Below are positions 38,549 to 48,400 of a stretch of DNA of 64,000 bases, in pieces (the stretch's first letter is position 1; the number at the start of each line of letters is the position of its first letter). This stretch comes from JBCCDY01 sp039030555 (GTDB taxonomy: Bacteria; Bacteroidota; Bacteroidia; Cytophagales; Cyclobacteriaceae). A program made the position numbers and the translations under genes. The notes under the pieces were generated by a model. The model saw nothing but the letters and a program-made list of their open reading frames with translations, was not told the origin of the DNA and made no database searches. The stretch spans positions 62,001 to 126,000 of the forward strand of contig JBCCDY010000005.1 in the NCBI GenBank assembly GCA_039030555.1, read 5' to 3'.

Positions 38549-41056
38549 ATGCAAAAGAAATTATTGGTAATACCATTTCTATTAATAAGTGTCTATTCTT
38601 TTTGTCAGGAAATCTTATATGTACCAAGTGCAGAGTATCCTACAATATTAGATGCTTATAATGCTATCGAAGTTGGTAACGATAGTATTGCAGATTATTC
38701 TTACGAAATTTTAATTGATTCACTTGAGGCGGAAATTGGTGATTTTGGTGATGATAATTACTGGGTGAAAAGTGGAGATGAAACAAACAACATTACAATC
38801 AGGCCATCTGATAATGTCTACAATCCCCAATTAAAAAAGTCAGATGGAGTTTTATCTCGAAATTATTCCATTGATTTTAAAGATGTTGAATACATCCATG
38901 TAGAAGGCATAACTTTTCCTGATGCACAAACTGGAATTCACTTAGTAAATTCCAATTATTGTACAATTGAGTCTTGTGTATTTATAATTAACTATCCTGA
39001 TGATGAGAATGCTGGTGGTGGTGGAGCAATTGAGATCAAAGGAGAAGTAGGCGAGAACAAATATTCAACGAACAATTTGATTAAATCTAATTTGATTTAT
39101 TGCACCGAAGAAGCGCTTAGTTATATTGGAATAAACGGTTATAACAAATGGCAGGGAATCTATTTGGGAGACAATACGAATAATAACTTAATAGTCAATA
39201 ATACTGTTCTGAATGCATTAGGAAATGGTATTCAAATGTATCACGAGAATTACTCTAATAATACAATAAAACATAATTTTGTCACTTTAATTGATTCTGA
39301 GTTAGATGTTGAGGATAGAAGGCGCAACATACTATTGGGAGGGTATCCAACTAGAACTGGCAATATTGGAAACAGTATTGTTAATAACTTCATCAATTCA
39401 AGTGATAAAGCCTTGAATAGCAATTTAAGCTCCTATAAATCTTTCTCAAAATATGGTGATTATAACAACCTATTAATTCACGATGATATAGATCATGTTA
39501 ACGTAACACAGGACAACGTAGAATTTTTTCACAACGTGGATAATGAAATTGCCATAGACCCTAACTATTTTTCTAATTGGGTTAACACTGATTTGAACAT
39601 GAATATTGTTGGTGTTCTAAGTGGAAACTTCGATAGTGGGAATGATGAAGAAATTGCTGTGTTATTTGATGCAGGAGATAACACAACTCAAATACATGTT
39701 TGGAAAAAAGTTGAAGAACAAGGTGTAATATTCTTAAAGTACTCAGGATTATGGTGGCAATCCAATATTGGTTCATTTGATGCCAATCAAGTAGCAGGGC
39801 GATTAGTTGTTGGCGATTTTACTGGAGAAGGTAGGGATGACATTGCTGGATTCAGAGATGAAGGTAATGGGAATTCTAAAATTGTTCTATGGGCTGGAAG
39901 TAGCGCAGGGCGTTTTAATTCTGAATCCAATCGATCTCCGTACGTAAGATGGACGTCTAACCCTAGTGCGTTTGATGCAAATCAAATAACTGGCAGATTG
40001 ATTGCCGGTGATTTTACTGGAGATAGCATCACTGATATTGCTGGATTTAGAGATTACGGTAATGGAAATTCCAAAATTCTTGTATGGGCTGGCAGTAGTG
40101 CTGGAAAGTTCAACCCAGATAATGGTGCTTTTAATTGGTGGGAATCAAATCCTGGAGCTTTTGATGCTAATCAGCTTACAGGTAGACTCGTAGCTGGAGA
40201 CTTTGTCGGAAATGATGGTCTTACAGATATTGCAGGACTTAGGGATTATGGTAATGGGAATTCTAAAATGCTAGTATGGGCTGCAAGTAGTTCAAGGAAA
40301 TTTAATCCAGACAATGGTGCATTTAAATGGTGGGAATCAAATACAGGTGCATTTGATGCTAATCAAGTGACAGATAGACTATTAGTAAGTGATTTCACAG
40401 GAGACAATATCGTAGATATTGCAGGTTTAAGGGATGAAGGTAACGGAAATACAACTATTGTTTTATGGGCTACGAGTAGCTCTGGGAAGTTTAATCCTGA
40501 TGGATATGCCCATGAAAGATGGCGATCCGACCAAGGAGAGTTTATAAATGAAGATGCTAAGTCTGTAATAGCTATAGATAATAGTATTATCGCATTTTCA
40601 CATCAAATTCAAGACAATCAGGATTATAGCATTATCGCATGGGATAACGATAATGGTTACTTTGATAAAACCAATGATATGAATTATGTTCCGTGGATCA
40701 TTGATTATAATTCTGAAATCTATTTCAACAATAAGTCGAACAATGGTGGTAGAATGGCTTTAGAAGAAATAATTACTTCTTTTGAACTAGATGAAGAAAA
40801 AAGCTTAGCACTTGTTGTTTATCCTAACCCAGCAGGTTCCGATTTTAATGTATCGTTCAACATGGAGCGGAAAGGAATATTGAATATTAGTATTATTGAT
40901 CTTTCAGGAAAAGAAGTGTTTCAAAAAACGCAAGAATATGAGTTAGGCTCACATTTATTAGAAATAAAATTGGAAGGTATAAAATCAGGATTGTATAGTT
41001 TACATGGCACAATAGGTGATCATTCATTTATCAACAAAATATTTATTGAGAATTAA
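38549..41056 (+). CDS. Secreted beta-helix / FG-GAP-like repeat protein with T9SS type A sorting domain
   Basis: 835 residues from the ATG at 38549, chosen because a signal peptide follows (MQKKLLVIPFLLISVYSFCQ); the frame is open to 38441 with no homology. Residues ~25-330 are a right-handed parallel beta helix of the NosD/pectate-lyase kind (NNLIKSNLIYC, NNLIVNNTVLNALGNGIQMY, NNTIKHNFVTL). Residues ~400-660 are four ~60-residue FG-GAP-like repeats (GRLVVGDFTGEGRDDIAGFRD). The C-terminus ~755-835 is a type A sorting domain (VVYPNPAGSDFNVSF...IKSGLYSLHG). Predicted surface protein. It is cargo of the repeat-bounded island. Confidence 0.85.
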   Translation: MQKKLLVIPFLLISVYSFCQEILYVPSAEYPTILDAYNAIEVGNDSIADYSYEILIDSLEAEIGDFGDDNYWVKSGDETNNITIRPSDNVYNPQLKKSDGVLSRNYSIDFKDVEYIHVEGITFPDAQTGIHLVNSNYCTIESCVFIINYPDDENAGGGGAIEIKGEVGENKYSTNNLIKSNLIYCTEEALSYIGINGYNKWQGIYLGDNTNNNLIVNNTVLNALGNGIQMYHENYSNNTIKHNFVTLIDSELDVEDRRRNILLGGYPTRTGNIGNSIVNNFINSSDKALNSNLSSYKSFSKYGDYNNLLIHDDIDHVNVTQDNVEFFHNVDNEIAIDPNYFSNWVNTDLNMNIVGVLSGNFDSGNDEEIAVLFDAGDNTTQIHVWKKVEEQGVIFLKYSGLWWQSNIGSFDANQVAGRLVVGDFTGEGRDDIAGFRDEGNGNSKIVLWAGSSAGRFNSESNRSPYVRWTSNPSAFDANQITGRLIAGDFTGDSITDIAGFRDYGNGNSKILVWAGSSAGKFNPDNGAFNWWESNPGAFDANQLTGRLVAGDFVGNDGLTDIAGLRDYGNGNSKMLVWAASSSRKFNPDNGAFKWWESNTGAFDANQVTDRLLVSDFTGDNIVDIAGLRDEGNGNTTIVLWATSSSGKFNPDGYAHERWRSDQGEFINEDAKSVIAIDNSIIAFSHQIQDNQDYSIIAWDNDNGYFDKTNDMNYVPWIIDYNSEIYFNNKSNNGGRMALEEIITSFELDEEKSLALVVYPNPAGSDFNVSFNMERKGILNISIIDLSGKEVFQKTQEYELGSHLLEIKLEGIKSGLYSLHGTIGDHSFINKIFIEN
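39763..40530 (+). repeat. Four in-gene tandem repeats of ~190 bp
   Basis: Each unit encodes SN-x-[GS]-x-FDANQ-[VIL]-[TA]-x-RL-[VIL], then a DFTG calcium-loop-like segment, DIAG-[FL]-RD, GNGN and W-A-x-S-S. The four units are about 70-80% alike in protein and alike in DNA, so unit gain or loss by recombination is possible. Confidence 0.8.
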
Positions 41057-41085
41057 TAAAATATTGTGTTCTCCCGTGTATGATG

Positions 41086-41620
41086 TTATGTTAGATAGAA
41101 TGTCAAGCGTTGGCAAGGCAGAATAGCGGGGTGAGTATGAGCATGTGGGTGGAAGCTTTATTCTGCCTAGATTTTTGCATACTTTTCATCAATGAAAAAG
41201 TATGGGCCCAGCGGCCTGAGCGATTAAGCGAACGCAGACTAGGCGTCCCCAATAAAGACAGATGACCTGTGAGCTATTCTGCCATTAGCAGAGAGATTGC
41301 CACGTCTCCAATCAGCCAACTGGCTGAAAGGCTCCTCGCAATGACGTTGCCACCTGAGGGCTTGTGCTGTGAGGCAAACAAAGCGTTGGCCTGCAAGTGT
41401 TTTACAGGCAAATTCCTAATCGCTGATAATGGCGTATTTGAAAAATCGCACGGATAACGAAAAATACAACGACAGACTTTGCCTGGAAATCTCTTGTGTT
41501 TGGGCTGGTCATCAGGCCTTAGCCTGAAAGCGGGTGGGAAACTATTAATAGCCGTTTGGTCAGGGAACGGCCGAGCGATGGGATGTGCGCTGGCCGAGCG
41601 GCTATTTAATATAACGTCTA
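41086..41620 (+). repeat. Delta element, copy 1: candidate structured non-coding RNA or ssDNA element
   Basis: It begins with TTATGTTAG and has no supportable gene. Paralogues lie at 52682 and 59791. Hairpin 1 pairs GGCAGAATA (41117-41125) with TATTCTGCC (41159-41167). Hairpin 2 pairs ATACTTTT (41179) with AAAAGTAT (~41196). Both stems are kept by compensatory changes in the other copies. A third stem near the end pairs AATAGCCG (~41545) with CGGCTATT (~41600). Conserved words between stems include CAAGTGTTTT and GCTGATAATGGCGTATTTGA. Confidence 0.75.
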
Positions 41621-41621
41621 A

Positions 41622-41982
41622 TTATATAACAACCTCGCTAGAAGCACTGCACCAAAAAAATCATCAATCAGAAACGTGCACGTCAAAGTCCAGCTTTGCT
41701 GGTTAACATAATATCATTATATAATCTAAGCTGACAGATATTCGCTAAACAGCGCAGCAGTAATAAAACACAGCTTTGTTATATAATGTTAATTGTGTTA
41801 TGTTAAATAGCTTAGGAGCTTTTCGCAGGGTTATTTTTTTCTAACCCGGAGAAAAGCCGGGGGTTGGCATAAAGTTTTGAAGGGTAGGAATTCTACCAGC
41901 AGGAGGGTAGGGCTGGAACACTCTTTTGGCATTTTTGGCTTGTGTCGTGGGTTAGAGGGAATGGTAAATGGGTGTGGAAGCT
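41622..41982 (+). repeat. Accessory-island junction D: beta, alpha and gamma repeats
   Basis: Follows delta directly. 41622-41733 is beta, running on into ataatctaagctgacag as at 60253. 41750-41815 is alpha with TTATGTTAA at 41798. 41820-41870 is a GC-rich variable stretch. 41917-41978 is a short gamma element (ACACTCTTTTGGCAT... GGTAAATGGGTGTGG). No gene is seen between 41057 and 42066. Confidence 0.78.
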
Positions 41983-41993
41983 TTGGGCTGTTT

Positions 41994-42050
41994 AGACTAA
42001 CTTATTCCATCTGATTCGCTTCAAAAAATACCCGATCTCAGGTATTGAAT
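41994..42050 (+). repeat. Flanking direct repeat with hairpin, copy 1
   Basis: actaacttattccatctgattcgcttc followed by the hairpin AATACC(cgatctca)GGTATT. A second copy in the same orientation is at 43904. The two copies flank the two-gene module 42067-43595. Confidence 0.7.
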
Positions 42051-42066
42051 TGGGGATACGTACCTT

Positions 42067-43182
42067 TTACGGAATTACCAGACGCCTAGAATATTTTGTT
42101 CTATGTTTGACCATTCTTAAGCATGAACTCGGGTTAAAGATTGGGTATATATTCTGATATTGTTCGGTTCTTGGGGGGGTTGAATTATCAGCTCTAGCAA
42201 AAGCTAGCGGTCTAAATTTATTGCAGTCATTTATTCGGTCAATGGTTTTAAACAGATACATTTCAGCCGTTTGAAAAAAACCAGATAGCCAAGCTGAAAG
42301 CCCTAACCCAAAGTGGACAAATGGATCATCGGAATTAATGGTTTCTGCATATTTGAAGTTTAACAATGCTTCCTGATATATAGCATTGCTGAATAGTGTA
42401 AACCCTCTATTACAAGCATCGACCAAATTCAAACTGTCAGCCATAAACGGGTCGTCAAGGAAAAGATCAGTAACAATTGTAGGTTTTGAGAGAAACCCCT
42501 CTAGTTGGTTTAGGGTATCATTATCCATGTGATTAGCCGATAGCATATCCTTGGCCTCCTGCAAACGGTTTTGCTGGATGAGCCAAGCAACTTTATAATA
42601 GGTTTTGTGTTCCGTCAACCTTTCAATTATTGACTGTGCTATTTCCAATCTTTTGCCTGATGGGTGTCTAAACAAATATTGCAACGCATTGGCTGCTTCC
42701 TTATCACTAAGGCGAGGGACACTTTCTTGAATTATTGTTAAAAACTCTTTGTCCTGTTTAATGGCTCTAACTAATAAATCTTTCTTGGTATCACAGTTCT
42801 CACCTAGCTGTGCAGATTCTTTTAAAGCTGTTACCGCATCAATCGGACTATTGCTTTTAAGAGCACAAGCGGCAATAATTTCATTAGCTTCAAACGTAAT
42901 ATCGAGTGCTTCTGATGAGTCAAATCTTTCAAGATAAGCTTTAGCGCCTACAGCAAGTGAATAGGATAAATATGAATTGCCCTTTCTAAATCCATCTAAG
43001 GCCTTACTTAAATAAGACTTGGCCTCCATTATTACTTCGTTAAAAGGCTTTGATTGTAACTGTAGTTTCAGAGTGTCAGCAGCCGTGGCATGCAACCATG
43101 GATTATCAGTTAGAGATGGCGGAAACTGCGTTTCCGGGCACAAATGTTCGTTAAGGTACCACCTATAAAACACCATCATCAA
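42067..43182 (-). CDS. Alpha-helical (TPR-like) protein of unknown function
   Basis: 371 residues, not recognised as a named family. It is almost entirely helical with TPR-like pairs: AKSYLSKALDGFRKGNSYLSYSLAVGAKAYLERF, KVAWLIQQNRLQEAKDMLSANHM, and FTLFSNAIYQEALLNFKYAETINSDDPFVHFGLGLSAWLSGFFQTAEMYLFKTI. No signal peptide or catalytic motif is seen. The basic tail after ~330 may be extra sequence from a shifted stop. Translationally coupled (4-bp overlap) to the gene at 43179. The pair occupies its own direct-repeat-bounded unit. Confidence 0.6.
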   Translation of the reverse strand: MMMVFYRWYLNEHLCPETQFPPSLTDNPWLHATAADTLKLQLQSKPFNEVIMEAKSYLSKALDGFRKGNSYLSYSLAVGAKAYLERFDSSEALDITFEANEIIAACALKSNSPIDAVTALKESAQLGENCDTKKDLLVRAIKQDKEFLTIIQESVPRLSDKEAANALQYLFRHPSGKRLEIAQSIIERLTEHKTYYKVAWLIQQNRLQEAKDMLSANHMDNDTLNQLEGFLSKPTIVTDLFLDDPFMADSLNLVDACNRGFTLFSNAIYQEALLNFKYAETINSDDPFVHFGLGLSAWLSGFFQTAEMYLFKTIDRINDCNKFRPLAFARADNSTPPRTEQYQNIYPIFNPSSCLRMVKHRTKYSRRLVIP

Positions 43183-43595
43183 TCAATATTATCATAATAG
43201 AGCATGCAGAAAATGTCAATGCCATGCTTCTTTACTTCATTGTAAACGAGGGCCATCGCGGCTGCTACTATAGATAAGCCAACGGTTTCGCCCATTTCAG
43301 TCCCATAAACTAGCTTACCTATTTCTTGGACAAAAGAAACAAGCCCAGCCGTAAGAAGAATATCAAAGTTAGATCCCTTTTTAGAACGGTTTTCACAGAG
43401 GAGAATAGCAATTCTAGACCTAATGTTAACGAAAATGGATTTACCTACACGTATTTGTTCTTTTTCATCCGGCTTGTTTTTATACCACAGATTATTGTTA
43501 TTGACTGCAATTGACATCAGCAACTCATCGGTGCTTTTACCTTCGACTTCTACGATTTTTCTTTGCAATTCGGTAATAAACTCAACCTCTGTCAT
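43179..43595 (-). CDS. Small protein of unknown function with C-terminal hydrophobic helix
   Basis: 138 residues, not recognised. The N-terminal part is hydrophilic and helical (VEFITELQRKIVEVEGKSTDELLMSIAVNNNNLWYKNKPDEKEQIRVGKSIFVNIRSRIAILLCENR). The C-terminal half has a hydrophobic stretch (TVGLSIVAAAMALVYNEV). First gene of a two-gene minus-strand operon. Because of its place in a defence-rich island, a role in immunity is possible but not shown. Confidence 0.6.
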   Translation of the reverse strand: MTEVEFITELQRKIVEVEGKSTDELLMSIAVNNNNLWYKNKPDEKEQIRVGKSIFVNIRSRIAILLCENRSKKGSNFDILLTAGLVSFVQEIGKLVYGTEMGETVGLSIVAAAMALVYNEVKKHGIDIFCMLYYDNID

Positions 43596-44230
43596 ACAGC
43601 ATGAAAGATAACTGACACTAATGAATACCCAAAAGCATTAAGTACATTTCTAATGCTGGACAAGAGGGCACAGAAAGTGGCAAATTGAATCAGTCTGACA
43701 GTAACGGATAATACAATATAGAGCAACAGTAAAATCCCTAGGATTCGATATGATTTTTGATCATTAAGAAAAAGAATTAAATGGGGTTTTAATCTATTTC
43801 ACACTGAGACTATAAATCAGGCTACTATTCGAGGTCAAACCCTTTGGGAACAATGATTTGAACCCTGGAATGATGCATCCAGGGCTCAAGGGTGGGGTAC
43901 CAAGCCTAACTTTTCTATTTGATTCACTTCGAAAAATACCCAAGGTTGGGTATTGATTAGTCACTATGTTAGATACAACTTTATTGAAAAAAGAAAAATG
44001 GAAGAATCAAACTAGCTAGAGGTTAATGTGATCCTTACTTAACAGGATTATATTTTGAACTGCCGAATTTGCCTACCCATAGGTAATATACTACCTTAAA
44101 TTTATATTTAGGAGCTTAATTTTGGGCTCTTTTTTTAACTCAACCTTGAAAAAACAATTCCGAATTGTTTGATTAAGTATAGGTATTCAGATTAAACATT
44201 AATAGTCCTAATTAAAGTGCTCTAGTCAAT
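43596..44230. other. Intergenic stretch, no gene recognised
   Basis: This 635-bp divergent region should hold the promoters of the 43595 (minus) and 44231 (plus) genes. It contains a perfect hairpin CCCTGGaatgatgcatCCAGGG near 43872, the second flanking repeat (43904-43962), and GAGC...GCTC followed by seven T near 44130. No ORF in it is supported. Confidence 0.6.
43904..43962 (+). repeat. Flanking direct repeat with hairpin, copy 2
   Basis: cctaacttttctatttgattcacttcg followed by AATACCC (43935-43941), a 6-nt loop and GGGTATT (43948-43954). Copy 1 is at 41994. The stem is conserved and longer here. It is followed by CTATGTTAG, one base off the island's TTATGTTA word. Confidence 0.7.
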
Positions 44231-45442
44231 ATGAAACAAGTATCATTACTTCTAGGTGCAGGTTTTTCAATACCTAAAGGTTATCCTTCCGGAGGACAGT
44301 TGAATGAAATTATTGCAAACTTTAATCCAGATGAATACACTATCGGCACAGCTTACGAACTGATTAAGCTTGAGGAAGGGCAAGAGGACATATTTTGGTA
44401 TTCGTCTCATAATACATACAAATTTTTTCTATCAGAAATGATCGCTTTCTTCAATTCTCACTTTGAATTTGATTATGAAGAATTTTATGATTTCCTCCAA
44501 GACCCAGAGGGTTATAATAAGGATCTAAAAGATAACTTTAATCGGTTCTTTAAAGAGTTTTCAGATAAGTACAAAAGAGATGATCTAGGTAATCTTATTA
44601 TGAATACTACAACGATCTACAATAAACTGATTCCAACTTATATTAAGGATGGCAATGGAAATCGGTACTATGAGCCTACTCATGTATGCAAACCAATCTA
44701 TCCAATCTATGGAGATTTTCTGTACCTCTTGGAGAAATTAGGACAAGATTATGATATTGTACACATTCACACTTTGAACCATGATGTGTTATTTGAGACA
44801 TTTAGTTCTACAGATTGGTTGAATGGCGAAATGGATGATGGATTCCAAGAATTGGGATCACCATATTATGGAGTAGTAGAAGGATTCAAGAGAATTACCC
44901 ATAAAGTAAGATTACCTTTTTATTCAGGGTATTACTCCTCAAAATTTAGGCTTTACAAACTTCATGGTAGTATCGATTATTTTCCGATACATGAAGAATC
45001 AGGCAGAGTAGAGGTTTTTGTTAAATCTGCACCGGGAGTTGACTACATGGATTTTAGCAAAGAAATTAAGGAAGACGAACAATTAAAGTATAGAAGAGAT
45101 TGGCTTAACCTACATCCAGATTTTTTAAGCGGAACCAACTCAAAGATCTTACGATACAAAGAACCCGCTTATTACACAAAAGTCTTTGAACATTTTGAAA
45201 ATAACCTCAAGAACTCAGAATCTCTAATCATAATTGGATACGGATTTAAAGATGAAGAGGTAAATAGGATTTTAAAAGATTGTACTGAAAAAATTGATCA
45301 TCCTCCAGTAATATTTGAACCCTTTCCTTCAAAGAATCATGAAGAAGGTCGGATCAGTATAAGTGGAAAAATTGTCGAGAAAGGAGTAGAAAACATTAAG
45401 ATATCTGACATATACGATGAGCCAACGAAAGAAGAAGAGTAA
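44231..45442 (+). CDS. SIR2-family NADase-like protein
   Basis: 403 residues. The Rossmann-type N-terminus is LLLGAGFSIPKGYP (G9-A-G-F-S). The catalytic pair of defence SIR2 proteins is present: Asn183 in HTLNHDVLFE and His245 in KLHGSIDY. The C-terminal IIIGYGFKDEEVNRIL (~335) matches the usual GYSfgD element. Characterised anti-phage SIR2 effectors (ThsA, DSR, Avs5 and SIR2-HerA systems) deplete NAD+. The last 26 bp overlap the start of the 1321-residue nuclease-NTPase gene, so the two are made together. I infer it is the toxic effector of a two-gene immune system. Confidence 0.88.
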   Translation: MKQVSLLLGAGFSIPKGYPSGGQLNEIIANFNPDEYTIGTAYELIKLEEGQEDIFWYSSHNTYKFFLSEMIAFFNSHFEFDYEEFYDFLQDPEGYNKDLKDNFNRFFKEFSDKYKRDDLGNLIMNTTTIYNKLIPTYIKDGNGNRYYEPTHVCKPIYPIYGDFLYLLEKLGQDYDIVHIHTLNHDVLFETFSSTDWLNGEMDDGFQELGSPYYGVVEGFKRITHKVRLPFYSGYYSSKFRLYKLHGSIDYFPIHEESGRVEVFVKSAPGVDYMDFSKEIKEDEQLKYRRDWLNLHPDFLSGTNSKILRYKEPAYYTKVFEHFENNLKNSESLIIIGYGFKDEEVNRILKDCTEKIDHPPVIFEPFPSKNHEEGRISISGKIVEKGVENIKISDIYDEPTKEEE

Positions 45443-48400
45443 GAAACATAGAACAACTTCTTCAAAGGTAAGCACTATAAGAACTTATAACAGTAACCCG
45501 GTTATTCAAAGTGCTTTAGATGCTATTTCTGAGAAAAGAATAGGTGGCTCAACTAATATAAAAGGTGTTAACTTTCAATTATTGTACTCATGTTTTAGAG
45601 TTCTTGATGAATTTAAAGATATAGACTCAGCTTCAGAAATACGGATGGAAGGAATAGAGGATATTGATATTCTTGAAGTGTCCAGAAATGAATTCGTTCA
45701 GCTTAAAACATCCACACAGACTATAAATGCCGGTAGTTTTTGGGAGATGGGAGTATTACAAAACTTCTATGAAACCTACAAAGTAGATCAAAATGTTAGT
45801 TTAAAGCTTGTGCATGATTCTGGTTTAGCACAAGGGAAACTAACAAATCTAGAAAGTTCAGTCGAACACTGGAAAAATAGGTTTGAAAAGGATCAAATTG
45901 ACATTAGCGGCTGTGATTTTAGAGGATTTTTATCATCAATAGCATTTCAAAGCTTTCCTTCCGAAGAAATCTTGATTAACGAGTGCACGAGCATACTTAT
46001 TAAAGACTTTAATATATCCACACATGCTACTAATCAGTTTCTTATGGCATTATTCTACAATGTCTTTATCTGGTCGAAGCATCGAAAACAAATCAACAGA
46101 ATTCACTTAATAAAAGTAATTCAAAAAGTAAAAGACTCATTTTCAAAGCAAGCGGAGAATATAGCCATAAGGGATAATTTGATTGAAGAAATTGAGTTTG
46201 AAAGTTCTTCTACAGTGATAGAAGATAATGGTTATTGGGAAGGAAAAGCAGCAAGACCTCATCATATAGCTGAGAATCTACCTGTGAAAAGAACTTATTG
46301 GGAAAATGAGATTAAAACTCAAGCCGAAAGATTTGATATAGTTGTAATCAAGTCTTCCAGCGGTCAAGGAAAATCTACATTAGCTTGGATGCATACAAAA
46401 GATAAGAAAGAATCGGGTTATTCTATTTTTGAAATTACAAAATGCAATACACAACAAGAGATTGCGGCTATATCAGATTTCTTAATCTCTCGATTAAAAA
46501 TTGGTCTTAGGCCACTTGTCATAATTGATGGGCTATCTAAGCAAGTTGATAATTGGGATAAAATTGCTCAAATAAGTAATCAGCATCCGATATCGTTTGT
46601 TGTTACAACGCGCGAAGAAGATTGGGTAAGATATGGCGGTGATACTTCAAAGTTAAACCTTAGATTAATTAATATTTACCTTTCACAAGAGGAGGCCAGT
46701 GATATTTTTAGAAAATTAAAATCGGCTAAACATGTTCATGCTGATATTACTTCATGGGAACCTGCTTGGGAAAAAGTCGCAAAGAAAAAACTATTAATTG
46801 AATTCGTTTATCTACTTACAAAAGGCCAAATGATAGGTGAAAGAGTAGATTTTCAGATCAAGCAGTTGAATAGGGAAGAGGATTGCAAAGCAAAATTAGA
46901 AATTCTGAGGATGGTTGCCGCTGCAGATATTATTAATTTGAAAATTAATACAAGCGAACTGATTTCTTTTATTGAGGCGAGTATTGGTTTTGAAAGAGAT
47001 AGAGGTGAGATTCTCACACAACTTGAGAATGAATATTATTTAAAATTTAAAGAGAACTATGTTGAAGGCCTTCATCCTGTAAGATCCGACCATCTTTTTA
47101 ATAGACTCCACAAATCTATATCGGCTTCAGATACTTATCTAAATCTATTTACATTATTACACAATGAAGATTTATATGATTTCGGAATTGGTGTTGACGC
47201 TAGAGTTGAGCAAGATGACTTTTATTTCAAATTAGGAAAGAGCGTGTCACAAAGAACGTTTAAGGAAATGGTATGGGTACTCGATGGGCTTCTTCACTCT
47301 GAACCACAGAAATTCTGGTTGGAAAACAGGGAAATTTTTGATACAGTCTTTCAAAACGGTGGCTTGAAACTTTTTGCAGTTGAAACTACACCTTTCTCAG
47401 AGGTCAATAGTTTGATTGAATTTGAAAAGACATTAGGAGATAAGGCTCCCGGAATATCACAGCTAATATTATTAAAAAATCAGCTCACAAAATTTGATTT
47501 GACAAATTCTAACTTGGGAATATTTGCAAAATCATTAAATGAAAATATTTCAAGGTGTAATTATCAAGGCCAAGAATTAGAAGGAATTGGAAGCTTATTT
47601 AGATGGTACAATGAATTGAATATGAACTTATCACTTTCAATCGGAAATCTAAATGAGGAATATTTACTGAACCTCCTTGATTACTCACCAATTGAAGAAG
47701 TTGCGGAAGTATTTTCTTATTTCCATTTAATGGATAAAACTGCTTATGAATTATTTGTAAAGAATCACAAGTCGAAAATAATATCGTACCTAAAAGTAAA
47801 GACTAATTCTATAGTTATTGAGGAAATAGATCAGGATATATCCATTCAATATTTGTTCAATGATAATGACGCTAGTAGACTGAATGACCTCAGTGTACAC
47901 CGAATTCAAATGGTATCATCTCTATTACCATTCTACCATAAATATCACACAGACGTAATCATTTTACCCTTTCCAAATGAGGATATTTACAAAGTGCTAC
48001 ATCAGAATGCCTATAAAGCGATGCCTTTCAAATATATTACTGATACTTTCAAGGTTCACCTCAACCAAATTTGGAAAAATACAATTGAAGATAATTATAG
48101 GGCTGATTCTTTTTTTGATTGGCAGAAATCAATTTATGATATTCGCATTGAAGCCGTTGAATTTGCGAAAAGAAGTGTAAGATTTTTTGAAGATTGGTTA
48201 GAGAAAAAATACTCAAGATTGAAAACTTCTGCTGTCAATCTTGACAACCAAGCTAGCAAATTAGGTGAACTTCTTAGGACTAGACAAGATGGGCCAAAAA
48301 CTACAAATCGACATTATATTGATGATCCACTCGAGGAAGAATACCAAATAGTTTCGGGATGGTTCTCTTCGCTGAATAATGTTGTAAATCAGTATGCCTT

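Noticed and set aside
41269..41706. Plus-strand ORFs of 62 and 75 codons inside delta/beta copy 1
   Set aside because: The matching part of the product is shared with the ORF at 60125 only because beta is nearly identical DNA. Upstream, the reading frames are not kept between copies, while hairpins are.
41057..42066. Insertion sequence as an explanation for delta
   Set aside because: No transposase frame, no clear terminal inverted repeats and no target-site duplication can be seen. A non-autonomous element remains possible.
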